This document shows, one piece after another, positions 25,747 through 33,376 of a stretch of DNA of 64,000 bases (position 1 is its first letter; each line of letters opens with the position of its first letter). The notes below the pieces were generated by a model that saw only the letters and a program-made list of their open reading frames with translations, made no database searches and had not been told where the DNA came from. Source of the stretch: Bostrychus sinensis. Taxonomy: Eukaryota; Chordata; Actinopteri; Gobiiformes; Eleotridae. The stretch spans positions 16,259,908-16,323,907 of the forward strand of contig CM036256.1 of assembly GCA_020698575.1 (NCBI GenBank), read 5' to 3'. A program made the position numbers and the translations under genes.

Positions 25747-28700
25747 CACACACACACACAAACACACAAATGCATGTGCAACAAGACGCTCTTTCCCTCC
25801 AAGATAAATGGCCCTCCAATGCCACCAATGTGATTGCTGCCAAATTTGGTGCTCCAGCTGGAACAATGCAAAGAGATTTCCATGTGGTTTCTGCAAATAA
25901 TTGAATCTGTCCTCAATTTGGAAGTGATGAAGCTAGATTTTAACCCCACCACATATAGCGCACACACGCTGAGGCTGTTGTATCTGCTGGTCTTTGCTTC
26001 ACTGTTGCAAGTCAAATTCCCCTTATCCTTTTACTTCTTAGAACACTTCGAAATCCCCGGTCTGGATTTTTTCAGGCATTCTCAGAACTGCCCCCTCCCT
26101 TTCTTTTTTGCCACCTGGGACCAACACACAAATCGGTGGGAGGCAAGGGAAATCAATATTGACTTAAATGTTTTATCATGGTTTGTCAGTGTAGTTAAGG
26201 CCCCAGTTAACTGGGTGCACCACAGAATCATGCCTTAAAGGATTTACTCTTTTTTTTTTTTTTTTTTTTTTCTGGCACATACATGTAAGATAAACTGTTT
26301 TCAAAGATAAATTGTTTGCACAAAATGGTACAGTAAGACATTTTCAAAATAATTGATGTGTAATTTTGTGTTGGGAGATAAGTGTAGAGGGGCAGAAATG
26401 TAAGAAGACAGTAGATTAAGACATAAGGCTGATTAAGATGGATGGCAGAGGTCTTCAGCCCATGTACACACAGACCTCTGCTAATGAAATGAGAAATAGC
26501 CCCACACACAGTGGGGACAGAGCGCTAAATAGGAAGGGGCCACAGCTATCTATCTGTCTCTGTCAGGGTTCTTGTGTGGCTTTTGCCATAGGGAAGACTT
26601 TAGAAATAGAAGTTTCACTTAAAAAAATAAATTTCACTTTCTCTCACTTGTTCACATGGGTCACACAGACAACCCATAAACCCCAGTGGTGCAGAAATAA
26701 GTGTTAGCCTTGCTTGAACTGCGTTTTTTAGTGTTGGTACTTGAGATATGTTGGTAATGTTGAGTAAAAGGCCACAGCATTAGTATAGTAATGCATTGAC
26801 CTTTTCCACCCTGTCCCAGCTAAAGAGATGGAGTAATAATAAATAAAATGCTTTCACTTTATATTCATGTTGAGATGTCCAGGAAGCTCAGTTTTCACAG
26901 GATTGGTTGAAAAGGGAAAACATGTTCACGCAACTTTACAACTCATACTGAGCTGTCATAGTTTATACATTTTTACAGCTTTTCCTAATGTTTTCTTATA
27001 TTTAGAAGACTTTGGGGACTTCCCTTCTGGAAAACTTATTGCTGCTCTAAGTAGGAGCAAGAAGTACACTCCTCTGCCTTAAATTTAAAGTTTCAGCATA
27101 AAGCAGAGCAGTGTAAGTTTGTTTCCCAAAGGGATGATAATGTATCTTTTTGGCTCCTAGACTGAACCTGTTAAAAAGAGGAGCAGGTTAAATTGTGTTT
27201 TTGTCTTAAACTCAAGGATTTTTATCCCGTCTCTGTGTTGCAGACACTTTATCCTTGGGTCACATTTAACCTCTAGGTTTAATTTATTTTTCTTGGTCTT
27301 GTGAAGCAAGGATATTTTCCCACAATGCATTTGTGTTGCTTTATTATCTCGGTTGATCAGTGAAAGCGTGAAAATCCTGAAAATTTTGATTTGAAAAAAA
27401 AATTCTTTTTCTGCCTCTTCCTGGGTTTGTATGGGAAAAAAGCCCATTGGTGGGATTTAGTGGTGCAGTACGCAAGAGACAGTTTTATTGAACTTGTAAA
27501 AAAAATGGGACAGCCTAGTCTGAGGGACAACCCCGTCCTGACTTGTCCAGACCAGAGTCCAGTGCTGCTTTATAAGCTAGGAGGCTAATCAAGGCTAAAT
27601 GGCTTTTTACAAGCTCGGTACTAATAAGAAGTGAGGGTAAAGACATTTATAGGGCATGGAGTCGGGATAGAAGTCCCACCTAGGCCTTTATAGACACAGT
27701 GCCACTGACAAAACAGACTTTTCTCACAGACCAATTTTTGTCCTCCTAATTTGACAGTCGTAAATGGAATGTCCTTCTAAAAGTGCCCATGTCGACATAA
27801 AAACTCAGCTGCTGCAGTGAGTAGTTGCTATATTCACCTTTTAAATTAAAAAATTAAATTTTTGAGAAAGAAATGTTTTCTTTTTTCTTTTGCCTTTGTT
27901 TTTTATGGATGCAGGCAGCAGATAAAGCTATATCCTCAGCCCACCTCCCCTCTCTCCACTTGTCCCTCCCCATATGGATCAATATCGTAGATCACATAGC
28001 TATCAGGCTGCAAAATGACCAGATCACCATAAACACACACCACCTCACCAGGAAACGAATGGTCAGTGCATCACGCCCTGTCGTCTCCCTGCGTCAAATG
28101 ATGAGCAGCAGCAGCGTTGTGGTCTGCCTATAGACTATTGATTTACTTATGGCCGCTTCATATGCTGGTGCACAGTGTTAAATGCACATTTTCTGTTATT
28201 ATGCTGCACATTAATCAACGACTGCTTAGAGACAGGAAGAAAATGAGGACCATACAGAAAAGGTAGTTGTACTTGTGGCAGATAAGAAATATTAAATGTA
28301 TATAACACTATGAGATATAGAGATTAGGTAACAATGAAAAGCAAAAGAGAAGGCAAAAAGGCTGAAATCAGAGGTAAAATTAAAGAGAGGAGCTAAAGTT
28401 ATAATTCTGATATAAAACGGGGCCTTTGAAAATACATTTCTGTTATAAATAAATAGAAAATCATAACTGTTGGTATTTTTTTTTACTATGATGAAGAAAA
28501 AACAAATTTTTGTGTTTAAATTCAAAACATAGTTATGATTGAGAAAAAACTTTGGAAAAAACACTTTTTGAACTTTTGTAAATAGCAAACAACTTAATGA
28601 TCATAACATATTTTCCAGTGGCTTTTTGTCATTTAATTTCTTTAGTTCCCTATCAGGATTGACACTTTTTTCCATCTGTCCAGGGTAACTGAGGAGGAGT

Positions 28701-31700
28701 CCACAGCGACCACTATGGAGGCTCTGAAGGCTCGAATCCGCGAACTGGAGAAGCAGATACTTCGAGGGGACAGATACAAGTGTTTGATCTGCATGGTGAG
28801 CATACGCAAATATAAAAGTATGCGTTACATTACTGGAATTAAATTTTATCAAGGGAATTTGTTTTGGACATTAAAAACATCCAATTTGAACTTCCAAAAC
28901 CTCCGCTTTATTAAGGGCTTAATATAATGGCACTTAATGTTATCAGTGAATTTGTCATCTTTACAAATTTTCAGACAATAGATCAAAACAATTACTGGTG
29001 ATAAAGTTTGCTGTTATCTAAAATCCAAAACCTACCTTTTGTTCTAGTCTTCTTCTACACACTCAAAGAATGACCTCATACATTTAACTTCCTAAAACTA
29101 ATTACAGTTCAGGCAGTCCTCTTGATAAAATATTTTGTTTGTGGTATTGTGGGTACCATGTTGGCATGAGTTGTTGTGAATGGGTGTAATTGTGACTTTG
29201 TGGCTCTCGTGTTGCTGCAATGTAACAATTTCTGCTTTTGCATGGCTTTACAAAATGGCACCTTATGGTGCAGATTAAATCCTCCCATTAAACCCACCCA
29301 GTTTGTGAAGGTATGCACAAACCCACATCATTCTTGCCTATTTCTAATATCACATGACAATTTGGCACGAGTGAAGGTTAAATCGAGGCCCTACTGCTGC
29401 TTGTATTGATGATTGATTGGACACACAGATCAATAATCTAAGCCACATGTTTAACCTTGACAACAGCGGGCAGCATGAGGGACATGGTCAATATTCATGC
29501 ACTTCGGACGCTTAAGATTCAGCCCCCCGGTCCCTGCACCCCTGTTAGCACAACCCCCATCAGTGTTTGTATTGCCCACTTTATGTCAAGCATCCGTCCT
29601 GTCACCCTTAAACCCTATAGGCAGTGCAGCGTCTGCATCCTCCGCTTGTGTACATGGCCCGTGTGGGTGTGTGTGTTAAGGGGGTAATTACCGACGGCTG
29701 CACTTCCTAAAGGTCGCCAGGCGCCTGAGGTGACACGGAGGGCAAGGCACAACAATCGATCACTCACTGCCCCACACACCGGGCTCCTCATGGCTCATCT
29801 GTCACCATCCGTCACACACGGGACCAATCAGTGTCCACCACAGTGTCTCATCTTAAAGTCATCTTTGTTTGCCCAGGAAGAAGCATCATTAATTAAAAAA
29901 AAAAGATGAGTGGAACTGTTAAGTAGTTACCCTCATTGTCCATTGTTAATAACCATGCATTGTAAGACAAGATAAGAGTATTTATTTCAAAGAAGTGAAT
30001 CCACACTGTTATCTCAAACTGTCCTTAATTTTCCTTTGGACCTCATTTGAGGCCAGGTTGTGCAGTGCAGTGGATTTCTACTCCCATCTACTGGCCATTT
30101 TAAGACTATATATCCTGTTTCTGGAAGACACAATGTACCACTAGTGCCACATACACATCAGTGAATGATGCTTTATTACTGAAATTATAGAGCAGTAAAT
30201 GTTTATGTGGTATAAGCCACATACCTAGTATGAAAGTAATTTTACTTTTCTAACATCAAAAGGAAATAAAAACCCCTTCTTCAGTAGACATAGTGCACCT
30301 AACTCGCCAAACTCAGACCAGCCTACACCAAGTGATGGGGATACCCTACCCTTTGCTTGTTTTTACTGATCTTAAATATCTTAAGCCAGCTCACAGAATT
30401 AACAAGAAGTGAGTGGTCCCATTCTTCATTGCAGATAATAGTTCCATCATCAGTTTATGCTCTTTTTTTTTTTTCCCTTTGTGGCTGATTTTGTCGCAAG
30501 CTTGTAACTGTCTGTTTGCGTGTTATTGTTGACACTTTGTTGTGCTGCTGCTCACTGGTGTATGCAAATTGACTTGAGCTAGCCGTTATGATTAGATGCC
30601 ACCTTTAGCCCGCTCTCCTCTCCCACCCCCACCCCTCCTTCAGCAGAGGAAGCCTGCTATCCAGTCAGGTGTGGAGATCAAGAGCCTAGGGGCGTGGCCA
30701 GGGCCCCGGCCACTGACCAATGAGGTCGGAGAGAGGCCGCCTAAGTCCCTCCCCCTCGGCCTGTACTGTCTGTACAGAGGCCTTGTGATTGGTGGCTACG
30801 GCAGCGGCATAAAGAGGCTCCTTCCACAGCCCTTAAGGAGGGTAAGGCACTCCTCCCTCCTCCACCCTTCCCCACTTTACCTCACCTCATCCCTGCTTCT
30901 TTTCTGAGAGGAAAAGAAAAGTGTGCCCATCCGTTTGGGTTCAGTCATCGCTCTCCTTTCCCTACCCTTTGTCTGCATCCTTCGTGCTCGTTGCCTGCCA
31001 AATGTTGCGTCTGCTTGTGCGTGTCCCACAGGTTGGTGGTTCAGTTGTCCCCATGCTGCCTTACTCAGTGATGCTGACTGTGTGGTTAGTGGCTTGGTTC
31101 TTGTGGTTGATCATGCAGTGTACAGTCATGTGACAATTGTTTGTATTTGCATGTCTTTTAAATTTAAATTGGGAATAACCTTTTTCTTTTTTTTCTTTTT
31201 TTAGGACTCCTATACAATGCCTCTCACCTCCATCCAATGCTGGCATGTCCACTGTGAAGAATGCTGGCTCAGGACTCTGGTACGCACCCACCCACACACA
31301 GCGCTCTTTGCTGCAGGGCACTTGGTCACAACATGTACTTATTGCAGTCTCATTTCATACCCAGTGCGTTTTCTCTGTGCAGCCGTGCCCACTGGGAGAA
31401 ACTAAAATGGAATATTCCTCAGATGACCAGTTCTCTCGGTGCACACATAGGCAGCTCACACACAATCAAAGTAATGCAAACACTTTCTGTTCTCAATAGG
31501 TTTGGATAAAATAGCACCCAAAAGGCTTGTTAAAATGTCGGAACAAAGTGGTCAGTGCAACCTCCGATGAGTACCCTGTGCCTTAGGGTCACACACATAT
31601 ACAGTGATATTGTTGGTTATTAGTTAGTCTAATATATTCAGTAGTGTGTAATTAGCTGGTGCTAATGTCGTAAATGGAGCGCAGAGGAAACAGGTCTCTA

Positions 31701-33376
31701 CTGCTGCTGGGAGGCTAAACAATCTCCTTATTACATTATCTTTGCCTGATTCGTGGATTTCCCCCCCTCTTTTTTGTCACCTCTCCAGTTTTGTTTGTTA
31801 AACCTTCTTCCCACTGTTCCAGTGTTTTTACCAAAGCACAACAGCAAATTTAAACAAATACAATAAGATCCTTACTGCCTTGCTATTAGCTCAGCTTGAA
31901 TATATTATTTGAATAGTTTCGGGGTGCTGTGTACCTGCATGCTTCACTTACCAGTTTAATGTATGGAGCATTAAAGTCATAGCCTGGAGACAGCTATTAA
32001 AACAGTAGGCCAGGCTGATCAAAGTAAATGCTTGGCACCCTAGTTAACATCAACTCTGCCCCTTTAACGAGCAAGGCAGCTGGATCGCAGCGTGACGGGC
32101 ACACACCCACACACGCTTAACACCAACGCTAAACAAGAGTACAAAGGCTATTACTTTCAGACGTGTGGGTAAACAAATCTATATGACTTGATGCATATTT
32201 AAACTTGCACACTGACTTTTAGGAGAAAATCAAAAGCTTAATTGATTCTTGAAATAATGTAGTTACAATGTAAAATATGCAACAGACTCCCATATGACTT
32301 ATCGCTGTCTCTCCACCAGACTTTTAAATTTGAACTGTGGAACTAAAATCACAACCTTAGCAGGTGTATGTAAAGTCTCAGGGGCTCGCAGACATTTTGA
32401 GCATAGACTCAATTCAGCGGGTTAACTGGAAAAGAAACCTATACATTTTGGGGGACAGACAGACCAAAGAAGATATTCTGACCTGCGCACATGAACAAAC
32501 TTGAAGCTGTGCTCTACTTGTGCTAAATATCACACATTGAGGCTGCACATGAAAAGATTTACGCACATTCCACTCATGTTACAGTTACCTGATGAAATTC
32601 TTTAAATGCCAATAATAAGCCATGGCATCTGATTGTCAGGTTTCTACTATTTATTTTATTTAAACCAATACATATACATACACAGACCTCCTCAACGGGC
32701 AGTAACTAGCAATAATAAATAAATAATATTACCCAGTTTTGCACTCGAACCAGGGATCTTCAAGTTCAGGGATAAATGCTCTACCCATTAAGCCATAAAG
32801 AGCTTATATCTCACAGTGGCAGAATCCCTTAAAACTAATGGTTGGAGTTATATCTTAGGCCCTGGATCCAGAATCTTTTGGGCCATTATTGACCTTTTCT
32901 GAAAATTCGTGACCATTAGTTTTTCAGATATCTTGCTAAGATTAACTAACAAACACACCAACATCTGTGGGCATAATAAAGTTTTTGGTGGAGGTAATAA
33001 CTGCTGTTGTTAACGCAAAGATGTGGTGAAGACAGCAAGAGACCACCCAGTCAGACATAATTAGCCTTTTGTTTCATATTATCACCTGATGTTTTACTGC
33101 AGATGGCCCACAATCAAAGCAACACAAAGTATGGACAACTGTAGTTATGTCAAATGGACAAGTAGCAGCCAGTATTTTCCCACATCAAATAAAAAAAGAC
33201 ACACATTAGATTCACCACTGTCATATTCGATGTGTACGTTGAAAAAACTTTGATCGTCACTGTCTTTAACAGTGTTTAATGTTTCCTTGTTTGTTTATTT
33301 ACAGGGTAATAAGAAGCTTTGTCCACAGTGCAACACCATCACCTCACCCGGAGACCTGAGGCGTGTCTATTTGTAA
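4643..33376 (+). CDS. rnf220: E3 ubiquitin ligase RNF220, C-terminal twelve coding exons (5' part outside window)
   Basis: Twelve exons join as 4643-4772, 9821-9869, 13892-13987, 15810-15852, 17582-17706, 18232-18358, 23506-23698, 23773-23828, 23913-24024, 28684-28795, 31205-31279 and 33305-33376. All introns are GT/AG, phases agree at every junction, and the total of 1190 nt runs to a TAA stop. The product matches vertebrate RNF220 along its length: CPICQVLLRPGELQEHM, IKREGESP, FEEYEW, ITPEFSKWASDEMPSTSNGE, and a RING from CLIC to CPQC ending DLRRVYL. The family is known to ubiquitinate nuclear targets such as SIN3B, to stabilise beta-catenin with USP7 and to act with ZC4H2 on GLI proteins in neural tube patterning. 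The nuclear site fits the basic KMKRRKPE stretch. Compared with what I remember of the human protein it has scattered substitutions and a serine-rich insertion, so it may be the rnf220b paralogue; a or b is not settled. Introns range from 74 bp to 5.1 kb. Confidence 0.96.
4793..4830 (-). repeat. SINE fragment next to an rnf220 splice donor
   Basis: GGGCCTTAGGTGGGGTACAC plus CGTGGAC matches the 46290-46315 part of the minus-strand SINE, with a couple of substitutions. It begins about 20 bp past the donor of the exon ending at 4772. Confidence 0.6.
6061..6240. repeat. AAGTAAAAGTA-type hAT-like element, partial
   Basis: It has the family blocks TTTTGCCACAAAGGTGAAAAA, TTACTCAGAAAGTACA and TTACTTGAATAAAAGTATC ending near TTACTTTTC. 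The same blocks occur in the same order at 12330-12659 and 21196-21529. The terminal CACCTCTG is decayed. Confidence 0.6.
8105..8262 (-). repeat. Short composite RTE-like LINE derivative
   Basis: Read on the minus strand it carries GGATAAATGGAGAGTGTTGC and ATCAGGAAGGGCATC followed by the AGCTTAAAACCTAGGCCAAAT box. It is the same family as the copies at 13235, 24985 and 39735. Confidence 0.6.
8330..8745 (+). pseudogene. RTE-like LINE 3' end, degenerate, with duplicated leader box
   Basis: The leader box (CCCAAG.CTGGATAAA..AGAGGG.TGTGTCAGGA) appears twice in a row, at 8351-8395 and 8430-8480. It is followed by a relic of the C-terminal part of a non-LTR reverse transcriptase. At 8631 onward a frame reads MKLDAVREEHAEDRVRRRQM and IHGDTEKEQPKED, which resembles the EDMK..GV.EEDAEDR.RWRQMI end common in fish LINEs. 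Stops and frame breaks lie upstream. Clade assignment to RTE is from memory and tentative. Confidence 0.6.
9490..9780 (-). pseudogene. Tc1/mariner-like transposase N-terminal relic
   Basis: On the minus strand 9690-9505 reads MGKCEDLSKFDMGQIVMARQ, then VGQSISKTAALVESSRSAVI and SIYQKWSKEGTVVKQ. This is the first helix-turn-helix (DNA-binding) part of a Tc1-like transposase. The rest of the transposase is missing. The outer end, near 9715-9780, lies about 40 bp from the rnf220 acceptor at 9820. Confidence 0.8.
9821..9869 (+). CDS. rnf220: rnf220 coding exon (49 nt microexon, linker)
   Basis: The acceptor is TTTCTCCATTGCAG and the donor is AAG|GTAAGA. It encodes the end of a split serine codon and then KNPSPKDGAATPGTPK, which lines up with the SKN...PGTPK linker of other vertebrate RNF220 proteins. 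It ends in phase 0. A Tc1-type transposon relic stops only about 40 bp upstream of the acceptor. Confidence 0.93.
10335..10530 (+). repeat. Fragment of tRNA-derived SINE with ATGAATGA tail
   Basis: TTGGTGACTCTAAATTGCCC, CTAGTGAATGAAAGT, GCCCTGCGACTAATTGTCCA, GGGTGTACCCCCCCTAAGGC and AACAGGAATAAGCAGAGAAA follow the order of the copies at 46206-46592 and 59717-60060, here on the plus strand. The head is missing. Confidence 0.75.
11660..11735 (+). repeat. tRNA-like SINE head, decayed
   Basis: TGGAGCATTTGTCCCTGAAC followed by TAGAAGATCTTCGAGTTTGA and GTCC mirrors the tRNA-like units on the minus strand at 32735-32805, 58795-58845 and 62115-62175. GAGTTTGAGTCC is the decayed B box. It is not a functional tRNA gene, because the acceptor stem is absent. 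Confidence 0.45.
12330..12659. repeat. AAGTAAAAGTA-type hAT-like element, left end lost
   Basis: Many alternating AAGTAAAAGT and ACTTAAGTA motifs are followed by CCACTTTGCCACTGAGGTCA and a right terminus CCACCTCTG. The right end is the reverse complement of the CAGAGGTGG left end seen at 21196. The left terminus is missing. Confidence 0.65.
12991..13601. mobile_element. hAT-type non-autonomous DNA transposon with degenerate 8-bp duplication
   Basis: The left end CAGGAGTGTCCAAA and the right end TTTGGATACTCCTG are inverted repeats with one mismatch in 14. The flanks GTATAAAG (12983-12990) and ATATAAAT (13602-13609) agree at six of eight positions, consistent with an aged hAT target-site duplication. 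No transposase frame is present. A RTE-like repeat is nested at 13235-13432. Confidence 0.7.
13235..13432 (+). repeat. Short composite RTE-like LINE derivative nested in a hAT
   Basis: It has GGAGAGGGTTGCATCAGGTA, GGGCATCCAATATAAAACTT and GCCAAATATG, then GCAAATGATTAGCTGTGGCA and ACTCCAGAAAGGAAAAGCC. The second half is the DNA of the LINE RQMI.CG..RKE.P tail, joined directly to the leader box. Confidence 0.65.
13892..13987 (+). CDS. rnf220: rnf220 coding exon (IKREGESP segment)
   Basis: The acceptor is CTTCTCTCCACAG. The exon encodes 32 residues, SMLLSVHIKREGESPVVSP followed by LSSEDAHHSDRYQ, in phase 0 on both sides. The IKREGESP and HHSDRYQ blocks are the family signature here. The donor CAG|GTCATA is weak at positions +3 to +6; reading through it would add VIYSIQSLYCTQL and stop. 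Confidence 0.95.
13988..15809 (+). other. rnf220 intron (1.8 kb)
   Basis: It contains a Tc1-type MITE (14018-14478). At 15340-15470 there is a short patch with imperfect inverted ACGTAAAAATGTGACG-type motifs that looks like a transposon remnant. Nothing else was recognised. Confidence 0.65.
14018..14478. mobile_element. Tc1/mariner-type non-autonomous element (MITE)
   Basis: The left side CAGTTGTAAATAAGTTGGGA plus CACTGTGTAAAATG and the right side TTCACACAGTGCCCCAACTT plus ATTCGTATTTG are imperfect inverted repeats sharing AAGTTGGG.CACTGTGT. TTTTGAATTTGATG.CAGCAA and GGTATAAAAGGAGCAT inside are blocks I know from a common fish Tc1 family. The transposase is gone. The exact termini are uncertain by a few bases. 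Confidence 0.65.
15810..15852 (+). CDS. rnf220: rnf220 coding exon (43 nt microexon)
   Basis: The acceptor is TTGCTTCTTTTGCAG and the donor is ATG|GTATGT. It encodes TFLRVRANRQTRLN plus the first base of an alanine codon completed by the next exon. This arginine-rich block is strongly conserved in RNF220. Confidence 0.95.
16036..16499. mobile_element. hAT-like non-autonomous element, left end worn
   Basis: The right end CCCACAGTTTGGGAACCACT ends with G at 16491 and has the typical hAT CAGTGGTTCCCAAACTGTGG terminus in reverse. Flanking CACTACAC (16036-16043) and CACTACAT (16492-16499) agree at seven of eight bases. GGGGTACTCAAAAAGAT and GGGGGTACTACGGGGCC lie at opposite ends. The left terminus itself is poorly preserved. 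Confidence 0.5.
16191..16218. repeat. (ATT)n microsatellite
   Basis: About nine uninterrupted ATT units lie inside the hAT-like element of this intron. Confidence 0.9.
17582..17706 (+). CDS. rnf220: rnf220 coding exon with second zinc motif and an internal 5' splice site
   Basis: The acceptor is TTTTGTGTGTTAG. The exon encodes (A)RIGKMKRRKPEDGGQ, then VCPLCSAPLAGSEEEMSRHV and EQCLIQ. The second half has the C-x2-C...H-x3-C spacing of a small zinc finger. KMKRRKPE is a likely nuclear localisation signal. The distal donor CAG|GTAGTA ends the exon at 17706. An internal CAG|GTATGT at 17628/17629 is a better consensus donor and is also in phase 0. Using it would remove exactly the 26 residues of the zinc motif and keep the frame into REG of the next exon. 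Confidence 0.93.
17707..18231 (+). other. rnf220 intron (0.5 kb)
   Basis: A short intron of unique-looking sequence. I see no repeat or conserved motif beyond the T-rich acceptor tract. Confidence 0.7.
18232..18358 (+). CDS. rnf220: rnf220 coding exon (FEEYEW segment)
   Basis: The acceptor TTTTTTTCTCTCAG sits in a long T tract and the donor is GAG|GTACAA. It encodes REGALDDDSVDMDGENGRG, then FEEYEWAGQKRIRAT and ALLEGGFR, ending one base into a glycine codon. The FEEYEW-GQKRIRA-LLEGGFRG block is the core of the conserved middle region of RNF220. The first 19 residues are acidic and vary between species. Confidence 0.96.
21196..21529. mobile_element. AAGTAAAAGTA-type hAT-like MITE with both termini
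   Basis: It starts CAGAGGTGGAAGAAG and ends CTTCACCTCTG, an inverted pair with one indel-like shift. Internal GTAAAAGTAATAGTACTT and AAGGTCAAAAAAATACTT match the copies at 6061 and 12330. Flanks TACAGTCC and TATAATCA agree at five of eight positions, so the target duplication is at best badly worn. Confidence 0.7.
22270..22870. repeat. Degenerate minisatellite with a CA microsatellite in its middle
   Basis: AAGATGGCTGTCAG recurs near 22344 and 22433. TAAGTGACA.GAAG.CAGAC recurs near 22542 and 22674, and CTAAGTGACGGACAC near 22722. CCTTTAAG recurs near 22478 and 22649. Units are irregular, so this looks like an old expanded block. A (CA)n run occupies 22569-22649 with one CG interruption. Confidence 0.5.
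22569..22649. repeat. (CA)n microsatellite
   Basis: About 40 CA units with a single CG interruption near 22619. It lies in the rnf220 intron between 18359 and 23505 and is likely polymorphic. Confidence 0.97.
23506..23698 (+). CDS. rnf220: rnf220 coding exon (acidic DADLDVDGDD segment)
   Basis: The acceptor is TAATATCCACAG and the donor is CAA|GTATGA. It encodes (G)TGFATCSIKESGAD, the acidic SDADLDVDGDDTLEYGKAQ, and YTEADIIPC through EREALRGAVL, ending two bases into an asparagine codon. The acidic stretch and YTEAD-IPC are conserved in the family. It is the largest exon of the gene in this window. Confidence 0.96.
23773..23828 (+). CDS. rnf220: rnf220 coding exon (ITPEFSKWASD)
   Basis: The acceptor is TTTTGTATTGCAG and the donor is ATG|GTAAGT. 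It encodes (N)GGMPSNRITPEFSKWASD and one base of the next codon. It is flanked by very small introns of 74 bp (23699-23772) and 84 bp (23829-23912). Confidence 0.96.
23913..24024 (+). CDS. rnf220: rnf220 coding exon with serine-rich insertion
   Basis: The acceptor is TTCTTGTGTTAAG, an unusual AAG rather than YAG. It encodes (E)MPSTSNGESSKTDASTPSS, then SSSVSSVPRTCKNSEIE. MPSTSNGESSK and TCKNS-IEK are conserved. The run of threonine and serine between them is longer than in human RNF220 as I recall it, so it looks like a lineage-specific low-complexity insertion. The donor is AA|GTAGGT, ending two bases into a lysine codon. Confidence 0.93.
24985..25185 (+). repeat. Short composite RTE-like LINE derivative
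   Basis: GTCCCAAGCCCAGATAAATG, GAGAGGGTTGTGTCAGGAAG and GGCATCTGGTTTAAAATC are followed by CCAATGATTTGCTATGGTGA and CTCCAGAAAGGAAAAATCG. This is one of the clearest copies in the window of the leader box joined to the LINE tail box. Confidence 0.7.
25711..25761. repeat. (CA)n microsatellite
   Basis: About 25 CA units with one AAC interruption near 25744. It creates long spurious open frames on both strands. Confidence 0.95.
28684..28795 (+). CDS. rnf220: rnf220 coding exon: coiled coil and first RING cysteines
   Basis: The acceptor is CATCTGTCCAG and the donor is ATG|GTGAGC. It encodes (K)VTEEESTATTMEALKARI, then RELEKQILRGDRYKCLICM. MEALKARIRELEKQIL has heptad spacing and forms the short helix ahead of the RING. 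CLIC supplies the first two zinc ligands of the C3HC4 RING. Confidence 0.96.
28796..31204 (+). other. rnf220 intron (2.4 kb)
   Basis: It separates the exon with the first RING cysteines from the RING core exon. A GC-rich block with CCAAT motifs lies at 30590-30850. The stretch 29460-29880 is also GC-richer and unique-looking. No repeats were identified. Confidence 0.7.
30590..30850. promoter_or_regulatory. GC-rich block with CCAAT boxes, possible internal promoter or enhancer
   Basis: Against an AT-rich background this block has CCAAT at 30717-30721, the inverse ATTGG at 30788-30792, a CCCTCCCCC GC-box-like run near 30750, a CTGTACtgtctGTACAG inverted hexamer near 30762-30778 and CATAAAG at 30808-30814. 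The arrangement resembles a core promoter. A start here could only give a transcript for the last two exons. Function is inferred. Confidence 0.3.
31205..31279 (+). CDS. rnf220: rnf220 coding exon: RING core
   Basis: The acceptor follows a strong pyrimidine tract (TTTTTTTAG) and the donor is CTG|GTACGC. It encodes DSYTMPLTSIQCWHVHCEEC and WLRTL in phase 0. The C-W-H-x2-C-x2-C pattern gives RING ligands three to six. Together with CLIC and CPQC from the flanking exons the C3HC4 set is complete, so ligase activity is expected. Confidence 0.97.
31280..33304 (+). other. Last rnf220 intron (2.0 kb)
   Basis: Mostly unique AT-rich sequence. A tRNA-like SINE head lies at 32735-32805 on the minus strand. 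No other feature was recognised. Confidence 0.7.
32735..32805 (-). repeat. tRNA-like SINE head
   Basis: On the minus strand it reads TATGGCTTAATGGGTAGAGC then ATTTATCCCTGAACTTGAAG and CCTGGTTCGAGTGC. That gives an A box (TGGCTTAATGG) and a B box (GGTTCGAGTGC) at tRNA spacing. There is no paired acceptor stem, so it is a SINE head rather than a tRNA gene. Confidence 0.55.
33305..33376 (+). CDS. rnf220: rnf220 terminal coding exon: end of RING and stop
   Basis: The acceptor is TTATTTACAG. It encodes GNKKLCPQCNTITSPGDLRR and VYL, then TAA at 33374-33376. CPQC provides the last RING ligands. The invariant C-terminus of the family (PGDLRR-hydrophobic-YL) is intact. Confidence 0.97.
   Translation, partial: GNKKLCPQCNTITSPGDLRRVYL

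Larger units (their letters stand above)
24025..28683 (+). other. rnf220 intron (4.7 kb)
   Basis: It contains a RTE-like repeat (24985-25185), a CA microsatellite (25711-25761) and a poly-T run (26250-26271). The stretches 25380-26230 and 27860-28140 look unique and motif-rich and could be conserved noncoding elements. No splice-flanked frame with homology was found. Confidence 0.7.

Noticed and set aside
25548..26015. 155-codon open frame on the minus strand
   Set aside because: Much of it is a CA repeat read as Cys-Val; no homology and no splice support. The overlapping frames on both strands come from the same microsatellite.
30596..30907. 103-codon proline-rich open frame on the plus strand
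   Set aside because: It sits in the intron dividing the RING, and inclusion would break the RING. The GC-rich composition explains the open frame; I treat the block as possible regulatory DNA.
32735..32805. tRNA gene
   Set aside because: A and B boxes are legible but the acceptor stem does not pair and similar decayed units recur, so it is a SINE head. The same holds for 46520-46592 and 62270-62345.
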